From Dyella_B acidisoli (GTDB lineage Bacteria > Pseudomonadota > Gammaproteobacteria > Xanthomonadales > Rhodanobacteraceae), in assembly GCF_049532895.1 (NCBI RefSeq), contig NZ_CP064031.1:124001-188000 (forward strand): a stretch of 64,000 nucleotides of DNA, in the 5' to 3' direction. The stretch's first letter is position 1. Every line of letters starts with the position of its first letter. Positions 42,140-50,952 of the stretch are shown here, piece by piece. The translations under genes were made by a program, and so were the position numbers. The notes beneath the pieces were generated by a model. The model saw nothing but the letters and a program-made list of their open reading frames with translations. It was not told the origin of the DNA and ran no database searches.

Positions 42140-43339
42140 GTGTCCCATTTCGCATCCGTTGAAATGACCCCAGGCGACCCGATCCTGGGCCTCACCGAAG
42201 CTTTCGTGGCCGACAAGCGCCCCGGCAAGGTCAATCTCGGCGTCGGCATCTATTACGACGAAAGCGGCCGCATCCCGGTGCTGCGCGCCGTGCGTCAGGT
42301 GGAAGAAGCACTGGCGAAGGAGTCGCTGCCGCGCGGCTATCTGCCCATCGACGGTCTGTCCGCGTATACGCAGGCCACGCAGAAACTGGTGTTCGGTCCC
42401 GACTCGTCGCTGCTGGCGGCCGGCCGCGTAGCCACTTCGCAGACCATCGGCGGCAGCGGTGCGTTGCGCGTGGGTGCAGAACTGCTGAAGAAGGCGTTGC
42501 CCAAGGCCAAGGTCGCGATCAGCAGCCCGAGCTGGGAAAACCATCGCGTGGTGTTCAACGCCGCCGGCTTCGAAGTGGTGGATTACGCCTACTACGACGC
42601 GGCTACGAACGGCCTGGATTTCGCCGGCATGCTGGCTGATCTCGGCAAGCTGGAACCCGGCACCGTTGTGCTGCTGCACGCCTGCTGCCACAACCCCACC
42701 GGCGTAGATCTATCCGTCGAGCAGTGGAAGCAGGTCGTGGCTGTGGTGAAGGAGCGCAATCTGTTGCCCTTCATCGACATGGCTTACCAGGGCTTCGACA
42801 AGGGTATCGACGAAGACGCTGCAGCGGTGCGTCTGTTCGCGGAATCAGGCATCGATTCCTTCGTGGTGGCGAACTCGTATTCCAAGTCGTTCTCGCTGTA
42901 TGGCGAGCGCGTGGGTGCGTTGTCCGTCGTCGGCGCATCGCGCGATGAGGCATTGCGCGTGCAGTCGCTGGTCAAGCGCATCATCCGCTCCATCTACTCA
43001 AGCCCGTCCACGCACGGCGGCGCGTTGGTAGCCGGTGTGCTCAACAGCGTGGAACTGCGCGCGCTGTGGGAGCAGGAACTTACCGAGATGCGCGAGCGCA
43101 TTCATGCGATGCGTGCTGGCATGGTGGAGAAGCTCGCTGCAAATGGCGCCGCGCAGTTCGCTTTCATCCAGAAGCAGGCGGGCATGTTCTCGTACTCAGG
43201 ATTGAGCAAGGCGCAGGTGGATCGTTTGCGCGAAGAGCATGCGATCTACGCCATCGGTACGGGTCGTATCTGCGTGGCGGCGTTGAACCGCAGCAATCTC
43301 GACACCGTAGTGGCTGCTGTAACCGCCGTCATTCGCTAA
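42140..43339 (+). CDS. tyrB: Aromatic amino acid aminotransferase (AspC/TyrB family)
   Basis: A 399-residue fold-I aminotransferase of usual length. It has GDPILGLTEAFVADKRPGKVN, VNLGVGIYYDESG, the PLP site HACCHNPTGVDLS, the PLP lysine in VANSYSKSFSLYGERVGAL and the substrate Arg near the C-terminus (GTGRICVAALNRSN). It transaminates aspartate, tyrosine or phenylalanine; the split between AspC and TyrB cannot be settled by eye. Some members also complete methionine salvage, which would fit the MetJ-like palindrome upstream. Confidence 0.9.
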   Translation: MSHFASVEMTPGDPILGLTEAFVADKRPGKVNLGVGIYYDESGRIPVLRAVRQVEEALAKESLPRGYLPIDGLSAYTQATQKLVFGPDSSLLAAGRVATSQTIGGSGALRVGAELLKKALPKAKVAISSPSWENHRVVFNAAGFEVVDYAYYDAATNGLDFAGMLADLGKLEPGTVVLLHACCHNPTGVDLSVEQWKQVVAVVKERNLLPFIDMAYQGFDKGIDEDAAAVRLFAESGIDSFVVANSYSKSFSLYGERVGALSVVGASRDEALRVQSLVKRIIRSIYSSPSTHGGALVAGVLNSVELRALWEQELTEMRERIHAMRAGMVEKLAANGAAQFAFIQKQAGMFSYSGLSKAQVDRLREEHAIYAIGTGRICVAALNRSNLDTVVAAVTAVIR

Positions 43340-43349
43340 CACTTCCAAC

Positions 43350-43429
43350 ATCGTCGCCCCGGCGTAAGCCGGGGCCCAGTGGCGTTTCGCTTGAAAGACG
43401 CTGGGTCCTGGCTTGCGCCAGGACGACGG
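43350..43429. repeat. CCCCGGCGTAAGCCGGGG-type dispersed repeat
   Basis: TCGTCGCCCCGGCGTAAGCC continues GGGGCCCAGTG; after a spacer with CTTGAAAG comes CTGGGTCCTGGCTTGCGCCA, then GGACGACGG. The two hairpins are arranged as inverted halves. Similar elements are common between genes in many proteobacteria. It lies just before rdgC. Confidence 0.75.
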
Positions 43430-43450
43430 ATATTCGCGATCGGATTCCGC

Positions 43451-44362
43451 ATGTTTTTTCGCAACCTCACGCTGTTCCGCTTTTCTCCCTCCGTTGCCGA
43501 AGATCTCAAGCGCCTCGATGAAGCGCTGAACGATCATCGCCTGCGCCCGTGCGGCCCATTGGAAATGGGTACACGCGGCTTCGTGCCGCCGGTCGGCCGC
43601 GGCGACGACGCGCCGATGACACACGCCGTCAACGCGTGCACGCTCATCACTGTGGGCAGTGAAGAAAAATTGCTGCCCGCCGCGGTGGTCAACGACGAAC
43701 TGCAGCGCAAGGTGCAGAAGATCGCCGAGGAAGAAGGACGCAAGGTCGGCGGTCGCGAGCGCAAGCGCATCAAGGAAGATCTGCTCACCGAATTGCTGCC
43801 GCGCGCATTCGTGCGCAGCTCACGCATGTCCGCTTACGTCGATCGCAAAAATGGTTGGCTGGTGCTCGACACGGCCAGCCGCAAGAACGCGGAAAACGCG
43901 CTCACGCAGGTGCGCGAAGCACTTGGCAGTTTTCCCGCCGTGCCACTCGCGCCGGAAGAAGGTCCGCGCGTGCTGATGACGGATTGGCTTGCCAACGGCA
44001 ACTTGCCAGGTGGTCTCGCACTGGGCGACGAATGCGAATTGCGCGATCCGGCCACCGCCACCGGCGCCATCGCCCGCTGCCGCCGGCAGGATCTCGATGC
44101 CGAAGAAGTGAAAGAGCATCTGCGCAACGGCAAGCAGGTGTTCCAGCTGGGCCTGGTGTTCGACGATCGCATCAGCTTTGTGCTCGGCGAGGATCTGGTG
44201 CTGCGCAAGCTGAAATTTCTTGACGCTGTGCTGGATGAGATGGGCGACAGCCAGCAGGATGCGGCTGCCGAAATGGATGCGCGCTTCGCGTTGTTGACGC
44301 TGGAGTTGGAGCGCTTGCTGGGCAAGCTGCAAGAGTGGTTCGGGTTGCCTCGGCCGGAATGA
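43451..44362 (+). CDS. rdgC: Recombination-associated protein RdgC
   Basis: A 303-residue DNA-binding protein, starting at the ATG at 43451, where the family N-terminus MFFRNLTLFRFSPSVAEDL begins; the in-frame codons upstream belong to a repeat. Other marks are CGPLEMGTRGFVPPVGRGDD and the basic GRERKRIKEDLLTELLPRAF. RdgC binds double-stranded DNA as a ring and modulates RecA activity. Monocistronic, followed by a composite repeat. Confidence 0.95.
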   Translation: MFFRNLTLFRFSPSVAEDLKRLDEALNDHRLRPCGPLEMGTRGFVPPVGRGDDAPMTHAVNACTLITVGSEEKLLPAAVVNDELQRKVQKIAEEEGRKVGGRERKRIKEDLLTELLPRAFVRSSRMSAYVDRKNGWLVLDTASRKNAENALTQVREALGSFPAVPLAPEEGPRVLMTDWLANGNLPGGLALGDECELRDPATATGAIARCRRQDLDAEEVKEHLRNGKQVFQLGLVFDDRISFVLGEDLVLRKLKFLDAVLDEMGDSQQDAAAEMDARFALLTLELERLLGKLQEWFGLPRPE

Positions 44363-44386
44363 ATACCTTTGCCGCACACTGCTTTT

Positions 44387-44542
44387 CCCTCTCCCCTCCG
44401 GGGAGAGGGTAGGGTGAGGGGGTAAACCTCGCCAGATGCCAGGTTCAGACGCGAGATTCAGCTAGCACACCCTCCGTACCAATAGGGCTCCCGGCAAGCC
44501 TTGACCCCTCACCCCAGCCCTCTCCCCGGAGGGGAGGGGGGG
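44387..44542. repeat. GC-rich composite palindromic repeat (BIME-like), copy at 44.4 kb
   Basis: Left module CTCTCCCCTCCGGGGAGAGG plus GTAGGGTGAGGGGGT; right inverted module CCCCTCACCCCAGCCCTCTC plus CCCGGAGGGGAGG. The ~100-base centre holds no gene. Confidence 0.8.
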
Positions 44543-44694
44543 TAGAAACCGTCCCATGCCCCCTGAGACGCGCACCAGATCGCGCTTCCCGCAGATCGGG
44601 TAAAAAAGCCCTTGCGCGAAGCCCCGGCACCCCACATTCTGCCTGTGCCCAGGCCATCCCCGCGGCCCTGGGGGCAGTGTTGAAAGGCAGGACC

Positions 44695-45462
44695 ATGGCG
44701 TATCTCGACGGCGACTGGCTGGAGTTGGCAACACCCAGCGGCAACACCATTCGTGTGCTCAAAGCTTCGCATCCGCGGGCGCGACGATTGCGTCTGACGG
44801 TGTCGACGAAGGGTGCGCGCGTCACTTACCCGCAAGGGACGCACCCTTCGCAGGTGAACGCGTTTTTGCGTCACAACGCCGATTGGCTGGAGCGGAAACT
44901 CGGCGAGCTGAATCTGGTCATCGAGCCGTTGCCGCCATTGCGTGTCGGCACGTCGATCGAATTTCCCCTGCGCGGTGAAACCACGGTGCTGGATTGGGCG
45001 GAAGGCGCGTATCCCCGCGTGGTGGCCCAGGAAAGTGGCATCACGCTGGAGATTCCGCGCCCGAATAGTCGGGCATTGCCGGTCGCGCGTGGTTTGCTTG
45101 CTTCGTATTTCGAAACGCAGATTCGCCGCGACGTATCTCGCTGGCTTGCTGGTTACGTACCGCAGCTTGGCCTCGCACCGACGGCACTGCGCATCCGCCC
45201 GATGAAGAGCCTGTGGGGCAGCCTCGATACGCGCGATCGCATCAATCTGGATCTTGCACTCGCACTCGCGCCACCGGCAGCGCTGCGTTACGTCCTGGCG
45301 CATGAGTTGTGCCATTTGAAAGTGCGCAACCACTCGCCGCGTTTTTGGGCGCACGTGGAATCGATTTTTCCGGACTGGCGCGAACAACGCGACTGGCTGC
45401 GTCAGAACGGCGCATTGTTGAAAGCTGAGCTGGACAGGTTGATCGCCGACGTCGCCGATTGA
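44695..45462 (+). CDS. YgjP-like metallopeptidase (M48-like)
   Basis: A 255-residue protein. The ATG at 44695 with AAAGG seven bases upstream is preferred over a GTG at 44677. The zinc site is AHELCHLKVRNHSPRFW (HExxH plus the downstream His), and the N-terminal half has the RRLRLTVSTKGARVTYP and HNADWLERKL marks of the YgjP/WLM-like group. The function of this family is not well known; a housekeeping peptidase role is an inference. The gene probably heads a rightward set with the YciI-like and ICMT-like genes. Confidence 0.85.
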   Translation: MAYLDGDWLELATPSGNTIRVLKASHPRARRLRLTVSTKGARVTYPQGTHPSQVNAFLRHNADWLERKLGELNLVIEPLPPLRVGTSIEFPLRGETTVLDWAEGAYPRVVAQESGITLEIPRPNSRALPVARGLLASYFETQIRRDVSRWLAGYVPQLGLAPTALRIRPMKSLWGSLDTRDRINLDLALALAPPAALRYVLAHELCHLKVRNHSPRFWAHVESIFPDWREQRDWLRQNGALLKAELDRLIADVAD

Positions 45463-45508
45463 CGATCAGCCCGTCGACGCGGCGCAACGCATTTTCAGGA
45501 TAAATGGC

Positions 45509-45811
45509 ATGCACTATTTCTTCTGCAAGTTGCACAGCCCCCGCGCTACGTTTCCCGCCGACATCACGCCGGAGGAAATGGTGCTGATGAAAGCGCATGC
45601 GGATTATTGGCGCGAGCAGATGGGCAAAGGGCATGTCGTCGTGTTCGGGCCGGTGATGGACCCTACGGAAGCCTATGGCATTCTCGTCATGCAGTTGCCG
45701 GACGGTGCGGAACCTGCGCCGCTGATCGATGACGATCCGGTCATGAAGGCTCAACGAGGCTTTCGCTTCGAATTTCACCCAATGCGGGCCGTGTTGCCGC
45801 AACAGGGTTAA
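45509..45811 (+). CDS. YciI-like protein
   Basis: A 100-residue single-domain protein: LHSPRATFPADITPEEMVLM, then WREQMGKGHVVVFGPVMDP, then EAYGILVMQLPDG. The fold is ferredoxin-like, as in YCII proteins, with a conserved His in HADYW and Asp in GPVMDP as possible active-site residues. Function unknown. It lies 46 bases after the metallopeptidase gene and 6 before the methyltransferase gene. Confidence 0.85.
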   Translation: MHYFFCKLHSPRATFPADITPEEMVLMKAHADYWREQMGKGHVVVFGPVMDPTEAYGILVMQLPDGAEPAPLIDDDPVMKAQRGFRFEFHPMRAVLPQQG

Positions 45812-45817
45812 GCGACG

Positions 45818-46396
45818 ATGTCGCCATCGCTCGATCAGCTGTTCGTCGCCGTGTGGATGCTGTGGCTTGCCTATTGGGGCATCAGTGCGTTGCGTGTCAA
45901 AGCCGCGGCCCGCGTCGAGTCATACAGTTCGCGCTGGAGTCGGCACATATTGCTCCTCATGCTGGCTGTGCTCTTGTTGCGCGGATTTGCTGGGCTCGAT
46001 CGCACGTTCCTCAACGAACGCTTCGTGCCGGATCAGGCATGGATCGCATGGCTGGGGTTCGGTCTCACCTTAATAGGCTTGGCTCTCACCTGCTGGGCGC
46101 GCGTGGTGCTAGGGCGAAACTGGAGCGGCATCGTGCAGCTCAAGCAGGATCACGAGCTGATCATGCGCGGTCCCTATCGTTTCGTGCGGCATCCGATTTA
46201 CACCGGTCTGCTGCTCGCCTATTTCGGCAACGGGCTTGCCATCGGCGAATGGCGTGTACTGCTTGGCACTGCGATCTTGGCGATCGCGTTCTGGCGCAAG
46301 CTTCGGCTCGAAGAGCAATGGCTGTGCGAATTGTTCGGCAATCAATATCGTCACTATATGGAACACGTCAAAGCGCTTGTGCCATGGGTGCTTTGA
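45818..46396 (+). CDS. Integral-membrane methyltransferase (ICMT/PEMT-like)
   Basis: A 192-residue protein with five or so hydrophobic segments and the conserved C-terminal motif RGPYRFVRHPIYTGLLLAYF followed by RKLRLEEQWL, the SAM-binding site of the isoprenylcysteine carboxyl methyltransferase family. In bacteria such proteins methylate lipids or small isoprenoids; the substrate is unknown. It starts 6 bases after the YciI-like stop, so they are probably cotranscribed. Confidence 0.85.
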   Translation: MSPSLDQLFVAVWMLWLAYWGISALRVKAAARVESYSSRWSRHILLLMLAVLLLRGFAGLDRTFLNERFVPDQAWIAWLGFGLTLIGLALTCWARVVLGRNWSGIVQLKQDHELIMRGPYRFVRHPIYTGLLLAYFGNGLAIGEWRVLLGTAILAIAFWRKLRLEEQWLCELFGNQYRHYMEHVKALVPWVL

Positions 46397-46538
46397 ATTC
46401 GTGACGGCTGCAGATTGCGCCCTTTCTCGCAGAGGCTCCCGTAAAGATTTGCGATTGCGCTTGCGAGCAGTCTTATGCTTCCCCAGCCTTGGACAGTTCA
46501 ATAGACTTTCCTTAGTTACAAAAACCAGGGGAAGGCAA

Positions 46539-47264
46539 ATGTATAGACGGTTGTTGGTTGCAATGCTTGGTTTGTGCGGAGGCTCGGTTTACGCCCAATC
46601 GGTCGATGTGCCGCCGTTGAGGGCGGGTGACAGCTGGGTGTTTACCGACACGGTGGAAACCGGGCAGCAAGGATTCAGTCGTAAAGACCAGATTGTTACT
46701 GTCGAACGCGTCGATAGCGACGACATGTTGATTAGCGTCAAGGAGGATGGCTCTGCACAGGCGCCCGTTGAAAAGATTGTTGGTAAAGATTGGAGCCGTT
46801 CGCGCGACATCAACGGCACGCAGGAAATCGTCAATCGCCCGCTTGCGTTTCCTTTGCGGGAAGGCAAGAAATGGACGGTGGACTATGCCGAGATGAATCC
46901 CAACCGGGCGCATACTCGTGAAACCTTCCACAACGACTATGTCGTAAGGGGATGGGAAGACGTGCAAGTGCCGGCAGGCAAGTTCAAAGCCATAAAGATC
47001 GAGGCTGAAGGTCAGTGGACGGCTGTGCTGGCTCCCGCCATTGTCCACGGTTCTGGCGCTGTGGTGACGCCCGGCGATGTCACGATGGCCTCACAAAATG
47101 TGCGTGTGACACCGCGCACCATCAGCGGTCGGCTCTACAAGGCATTCTGGTATGTGCCAGAGCAAAAGCGCTTCGTGAAGTCGGTCGAGGAATACTACGA
47201 CAGCAAAGGCATCCGCTCTCAGCGCTTTACCGAAGAAATGGCGTCGTCCAAGCTGGCTGGTTAA
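46539..47264 (+). CDS. Secreted protein of unknown function
   Basis: A 241-residue protein from the ATG at 46539 with AGGGGAAGG upstream. Signal peptide residues 1-19 (VAMLGLCGGSVYA). The mature part is beta rich: VPPLRAGDSWVFTDTVETG, IVTVERVDSDDMLISV, GKKWTVDYAEMNP, VQVPAGKFKAIKIEAEGQW, FWYVPEQKRFVKSVEEYYD. The closing segments (VPAGKF..., W-Y-x-P) remind me of DUF3108-like secreted domains that repeat a G/D-x-W-x-F motif, but I would not name a function. Monocistronic; terminator-like hairpin at 47319-47362. Confidence 0.65.
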   Translation: MYRRLLVAMLGLCGGSVYAQSVDVPPLRAGDSWVFTDTVETGQQGFSRKDQIVTVERVDSDDMLISVKEDGSAQAPVEKIVGKDWSRSRDINGTQEIVNRPLAFPLREGKKWTVDYAEMNPNRAHTRETFHNDYVVRGWEDVQVPAGKFKAIKIEAEGQWTAVLAPAIVHGSGAVVTPGDVTMASQNVRVTPRTISGRLYKAFWYVPEQKRFVKSVEEYYDSKGIRSQRFTEEMASSKLAG

Positions 47265-47318
47265 GCGGGTTGCGGCCCAGCGCCTTGCACATATGAGACA
47301 GTAACGTCATGCGATAAC

Positions 47319-47362
47319 AATGTAAGTCAGGGCGAGGTGCGATTTTCACCCTGACTTACATT
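47319..47362. terminator. 14-bp hairpin shared by convergent genes, overlapping a stop codon
   Basis: AATGTAAGTCAGGG (47319-47332) pairs perfectly with CCCTGACTTACATT (47349-47362) over a 16-base loop. The right arm contains the stop codon and last codon of the leftward GFA gene (stop 47356-47358). No T-run; a bidirectional stop or mRNA protector. Confidence 0.6.
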
Positions 47363-47763
47363 TGACGAGGACCCGGCCATTCGGGACGTGCGGCAGGATC
47401 CTCGATGGTCATGCTGGCGCCTTCGGTGGCACGCACAGATACCGAAGCCGGATCGAACCCTTCTAAGCAGAACACGTTGACACCGAAATGATCGGGTGCA
47501 GCGCGTTTACGATGAAACACGTAGATGCCACAGTGCTTGCAAAAATAGTGCTTGGCACGATGCGTATTCCATTGATACAGCGTGAGCGCGTGCTCGCCTT
47601 GCCGTATTGTCAGGGCATGCTCCGGCACCTTGAGCATCAATGCGTTGCGCATTTTGCATAACGAACAATCGCAGGTTGTCAGCTCCGTAACGACTGCCGT
47701 TATGTGAAAACGAACCGCTCCGCAGTGACAGGAACCTTCGAATGCTTGCATTGGCGCTGCCAT
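47356..47763 (-). CDS. GFA/CENP-V-domain zinc protein
   Basis: A 135-residue Mss4-like-fold protein. The cysteine pattern of the glutathione-dependent formaldehyde-activating family is complete: GSCHCGAVRF, TTCDCSLCKMR and YFCKHCGIYVFHR. These bind two zinc ions, one structural and one for glutathione binding. Whether it acts on formaldehyde-glutathione adducts or another thiol adduct is unknown. It lies three bases after the hydrolase gene, so it is the second gene of that leftward pair. Confidence 0.88.
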   Translation of the reverse strand: MAAPMQAFEGSCHCGAVRFHITAVVTELTTCDCSLCKMRNALMLKVPEHALTIRQGEHALTLYQWNTHRAKHYFCKHCGIYVFHRKRAAPDHFGVNVFCLEGFDPASVSVRATEGASMTIEDPAARPEWPGPRQM

Positions 47764-47766
47764 TGA

Positions 47767-48747
47767 TCAATGCGCCAGCATGAAGCTGGTCAGCACCTGC
47801 GCGAATGCTTCGGGTTTTTCCATCTGCGGCATGTGGTTGCAACCATTCATAATGCTGGTGCTGATCGATGGTGCATGCGCGAGGCCGCTGCGCAGGCTTT
47901 CCAATGCGGAAATATCGATGATCTTGTCGTCATGGCACCACATGCCGAGCACCGGCATGGTGAGCTTGTCGAGCCGCGTCTGTAGCGAGAGCACCTGTGA
48001 ATTTTCGCGCAGCTCATTGAAGGTATTGTCGATGAAGGCGCGGTTCTTGACGTTGTCTTGCACGAATACGTCAATGAAGCGCCCGGGAATATTAGGCACC
48101 TTCTCGAAGGCCCAGGCATTGGCACGCGCGAAACCGGCACGGTCGTCGTAGACGAATGGATCCTTGCCGCTCATGGCTTCCTTGGCGAATGCGTTCTCCT
48201 TGAACTGCAGGCCGAAAGAATCGATCAATGCCAGCTGCGCTACGTCTTGCGGGTGTTCGGCTGCGTACGTGCCGGCAATGGCACCACCCATCGAATGACC
48301 AACGATCAATGCATGTTGCAGGTGCAATGTCTGGATGAAATCGTTCAGGCGATCAGCCTGGTTGTCGATGTTGTAGCTAGCGCCAGGATTGCGCGAAGAC
48401 TCACCCCAGCCGGGCAGGTCGGGGATCACCACGTGGAAATGCGCGGTGAGCAGCGGCGCCACCTTCAGCCACACCTCCTTGCGTGCGGCGAAACCATGCA
48501 CCAGTACGATGGTCGGGCCCTGGCCGCCTTCGTAGTACACCCAACGCGTATCGCCGGCTTGCACTGCGCGCTTTTCCAGTTGCGCATTCATCACTTCATG
48601 CCAGGTCTTGGCCTGAAGCAGCCATTGCGGCGCGAAGGCATAGCTGCCGCCCAGCACCACGATGATCAGCGCGGCGAGGATGCCGAGGAACTTCAAGCGG
48701 CGGATCAGCAAGCGTTGCCAGAGGGGGCGGGTGGAGCTGGTATTCAT
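47767..48747 (-). CDS. Membrane-anchored alpha/beta hydrolase
   Basis: A 326-residue protein from the ATG at 48747; the in-frame upstream extension to 48873 passes through a repeat. An N-terminal hydrophobic anchor (LGILAALIIVVLGGSYAFA) precedes a hydrolase domain. The oxyanion motif is IVLVHGFAARKEVW, the nucleophile is GHSMGGAIAG, the acid is in WCHDDKIID, and the His is in NGCNHMPQMEKPE. It resembles lipase or ester-hydrolase families such as Moraxella-type lipase 3 or DhaA-like proteins, so esterase/lipase activity at the membrane is likely. Cotranscribed with the GFA gene. Confidence 0.85.
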   Translation of the reverse strand: MNTSSTRPLWQRLLIRRLKFLGILAALIIVVLGGSYAFAPQWLLQAKTWHEVMNAQLEKRAVQAGDTRWVYYEGGQGPTIVLVHGFAARKEVWLKVAPLLTAHFHVVIPDLPGWGESSRNPGASYNIDNQADRLNDFIQTLHLQHALIVGHSMGGAIAGTYAAEHPQDVAQLALIDSFGLQFKENAFAKEAMSGKDPFVYDDRAGFARANAWAFEKVPNIPGRFIDVFVQDNVKNRAFIDNTFNELRENSQVLSLQTRLDKLTMPVLGMWCHDDKIIDISALESLRSGLAHAPSISTSIMNGCNHMPQMEKPEAFAQVLTSFMLAH

Positions 48748-48779
48748 TGGTTTTTTCCAAGCAATGCGAGACGTTGCTC

Positions 48780-48817
48780 CCTCCCCTGCTTGGCAGGGGA
48801 GGGCTGGGGTGGGGTTG
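48780..48817. repeat. GC-rich palindromic repeat module at 48.8 kb
   Basis: CTCCCCTGCTTGGCAGGGGAG followed by GGCTGGGGTGGGGTTG, here quoted only as its arms CTCCCCTGC/GCAGGGGAG. It is a single module of the composite family, like 19331-19370, just before the hydrolase gene. Confidence 0.7.
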
Positions 48818-48924
48818 TTTGAGCTTGTCGTAATGTTGAATTCATCGCGAGGTTGCTTCGCCCCACCCGACACTCCCTACTACACGCAGGGAGGAAGTTG
48901 ACTACGGCAAGTTTGAGCCGAGCG

Positions 48925-50775
48925 CTAGTGTTTTCCAGCCTTCGCAAACTGCGCTTCCACCGCCTGCTGCGTCAACGGGTGATAACCGCTCTTCGCCTTG
49001 TTATAAACCTGCTGGGCAAACGCCAAACCATCCGGCGTTTTGCTCAATGCACGATAGACCGGCATGGTCAGGTACAGACGGCCGATACGCGTCATATGTT
49101 CCGCTGCGGCGGGCCACGCAGCCTTGTCGCCGGCGCCGATGGCATGCACATACCAGCGCATGCCGATTTCGGCATTGGGTGTGCCGGTGAGATGCCAGGC
49201 CGTGTCGAGTTGCTGCATCTTGTCCAGCGCAGGCGCGTCCGGCATACCGTCGAGGAAGTACATCCATTCCTGTGTGTTCCAATCCTTTGCGTCGAGCTTT
49301 TCGGCGGTCAATGTGCCGCCGAGGAAAGCAGTGCGTTCTTTGTCGATGGCGTCGAAGCGCGGCGAATCGGGAATCGGCGCGTTTTTGGGAATGCCAGCGT
49401 CGTACACCCATTCCTTCACTTCGTCCCAGCTCATCTTGCCGGGATATTTGTCGATCAGGTTCGGCTTCAAGTAATCGAGCATCTGTTCGGTGGTGATGCT
49501 CTGGAAAGCGAAGTGATTGAAATAGCCCTTCAGATAATTGTCGAAGGTGTCACGACCGAAGCGCTGCTCAAGTGTGCGCAGAAACCACGAACCCTTGTTG
49601 TAGGCGACGTCGGAAAGCGTGTCGTCCGCATCGATGTCCCCTGGCGGCGGTGCCAATCGTTGTGCATTCGCCGGTAGCTTGCCGACTTCGCGTTGCAGTG
49701 TGTGGACGTCCAGCAGCGTTTCCTCATCCGCCTGACGCTTGCCATACAGCGCCTCGGTGATGCGGCCTTGCACGTATGTGGTTACACCTTCGTTGAGCCA
49801 GATGTCGCGCCACGATGCAGCCGTCACCAAGTTGCCCGACCAGGAGTGCGCCAGCTCATGCGCCACCAGCGAAACCAGGCTCTTGTCGCCCACCAGTACC
49901 GTCGGCGTCGCGAAGGTCATGTTCGGGTTTTCCATGCCGCCGTAAGGAAAGCTCGGCGGCAGCACCAGCAAGTCGTAGCGGCCCCAGCGGTACGGACCGT
50001 AGAGCTGCTCCGCGGTCTTGATCATCTTCTCTGTGTCTTCGAACTCGTGTGCTGCCTTGCCTACGACGGAAGGCTCCGCGTAGACGGCCGAGCGCGGACC
50101 GGTTTGCTTCACGGACAGATCACCCGCCGTAATCGCCAACAGGTAAGACGGAATCGGATGCGTCTGCTTGAAACTGAAATCACCATTCAACGCATGCACT
50201 GGATCGTTCGGTGCGCTCATCGACACGCGAGTGTCCTTGGGAGCGATCACCTCGGCGTCATAAGTAAAGCGGATCGCTGGTGAATCCTGCAGCGGCACCC
50301 AGGAGCGCGCATGGATGGATTCGGATTGCGAGAACATGAAAGGCTGCTTCTTGTCGGCCGTCTGCGCAGGTGGCAGCCATTGCAGGCCCGTGGCGCCGGG
50401 TGACGTGCTGTAGACGATGCGCACTTTGCGTGGATGCTGCGGCGCCTGGATCGTGAGCTTGCTGCCCAACTGCTTGTCGCGCGGTGCCAGCGCGTATTGC
50501 AGCGCCGATGGCTTGCCATTGGTATCGATCGATTCGACGCTGGCGATGTTCAGATCGCGCGTATCCAGCGCCAGGGTATCGGCCTTGGGATCCTTCCAGT
50601 CCAACGTCAGCGTGGCCTGGCCATCCAGCTTGTTCTGCGGGAAGTCGATCTTCAGCTTGAGATCGAGATGGTTGACGCGCACCTCGTCGGGCTGGGCATA
50701 GGAATACGGATCGTTGGCATAGGCCGCCACCGGCAGGAGCAGGGCGCCGAGGGCCAGGGTACGAAGCGGAGACAT
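48925..50775 (-). CDS. Secreted M1 aminopeptidase (leukotriene-A4-hydrolase-like)
   Basis: A 616-residue protein from the ATG at 50775; it starts with a signal peptide (TLALGALLLPVAAYA). The exopeptidase motif is YGGMENPNMTF (279-283 region) and the zinc site is VAHELAHSWSG (His306, His310) with Glu329 in WLNEGVTTYVQGR. The C-terminal helical domain is like that of leukotriene A4 hydrolase and cold-active ColAP enzymes. It should remove N-terminal residues from peptides in the periplasm. It differs from the cytosolic pepN at 10502 in length and signal. The pip gene lies 177 bases upstream in the same direction. Confidence 0.93.
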   Translation of the reverse strand: MSPLRTLALGALLLPVAAYANDPYSYAQPDEVRVNHLDLKLKIDFPQNKLDGQATLTLDWKDPKADTLALDTRDLNIASVESIDTNGKPSALQYALAPRDKQLGSKLTIQAPQHPRKVRIVYSTSPGATGLQWLPPAQTADKKQPFMFSQSESIHARSWVPLQDSPAIRFTYDAEVIAPKDTRVSMSAPNDPVHALNGDFSFKQTHPIPSYLLAITAGDLSVKQTGPRSAVYAEPSVVGKAAHEFEDTEKMIKTAEQLYGPYRWGRYDLLVLPPSFPYGGMENPNMTFATPTVLVGDKSLVSLVAHELAHSWSGNLVTAASWRDIWLNEGVTTYVQGRITEALYGKRQADEETLLDVHTLQREVGKLPANAQRLAPPPGDIDADDTLSDVAYNKGSWFLRTLEQRFGRDTFDNYLKGYFNHFAFQSITTEQMLDYLKPNLIDKYPGKMSWDEVKEWVYDAGIPKNAPIPDSPRFDAIDKERTAFLGGTLTAEKLDAKDWNTQEWMYFLDGMPDAPALDKMQQLDTAWHLTGTPNAEIGMRWYVHAIGAGDKAAWPAAAEHMTRIGRLYLTMPVYRALSKTPDGLAFAQQVYNKAKSGYHPLTQQAVEAQFAKAGKH

Positions 50776-50952
50776 CGTGCGGCTTCCATGGGGAATCGGG
50801 AGCGGCGAGTATGCCATCGCCACCCCCGCCTTGGCCCGTGGCGGAGGTGGGTGCTTGTGTTCACCCGCTCAGCGTTGGCTTGGCGACCATAAGTCAGAAG
50901 ATGGTTGCCACGCATACACGGTGATGTCCTTGGCCATGATGCGATGCTCGGG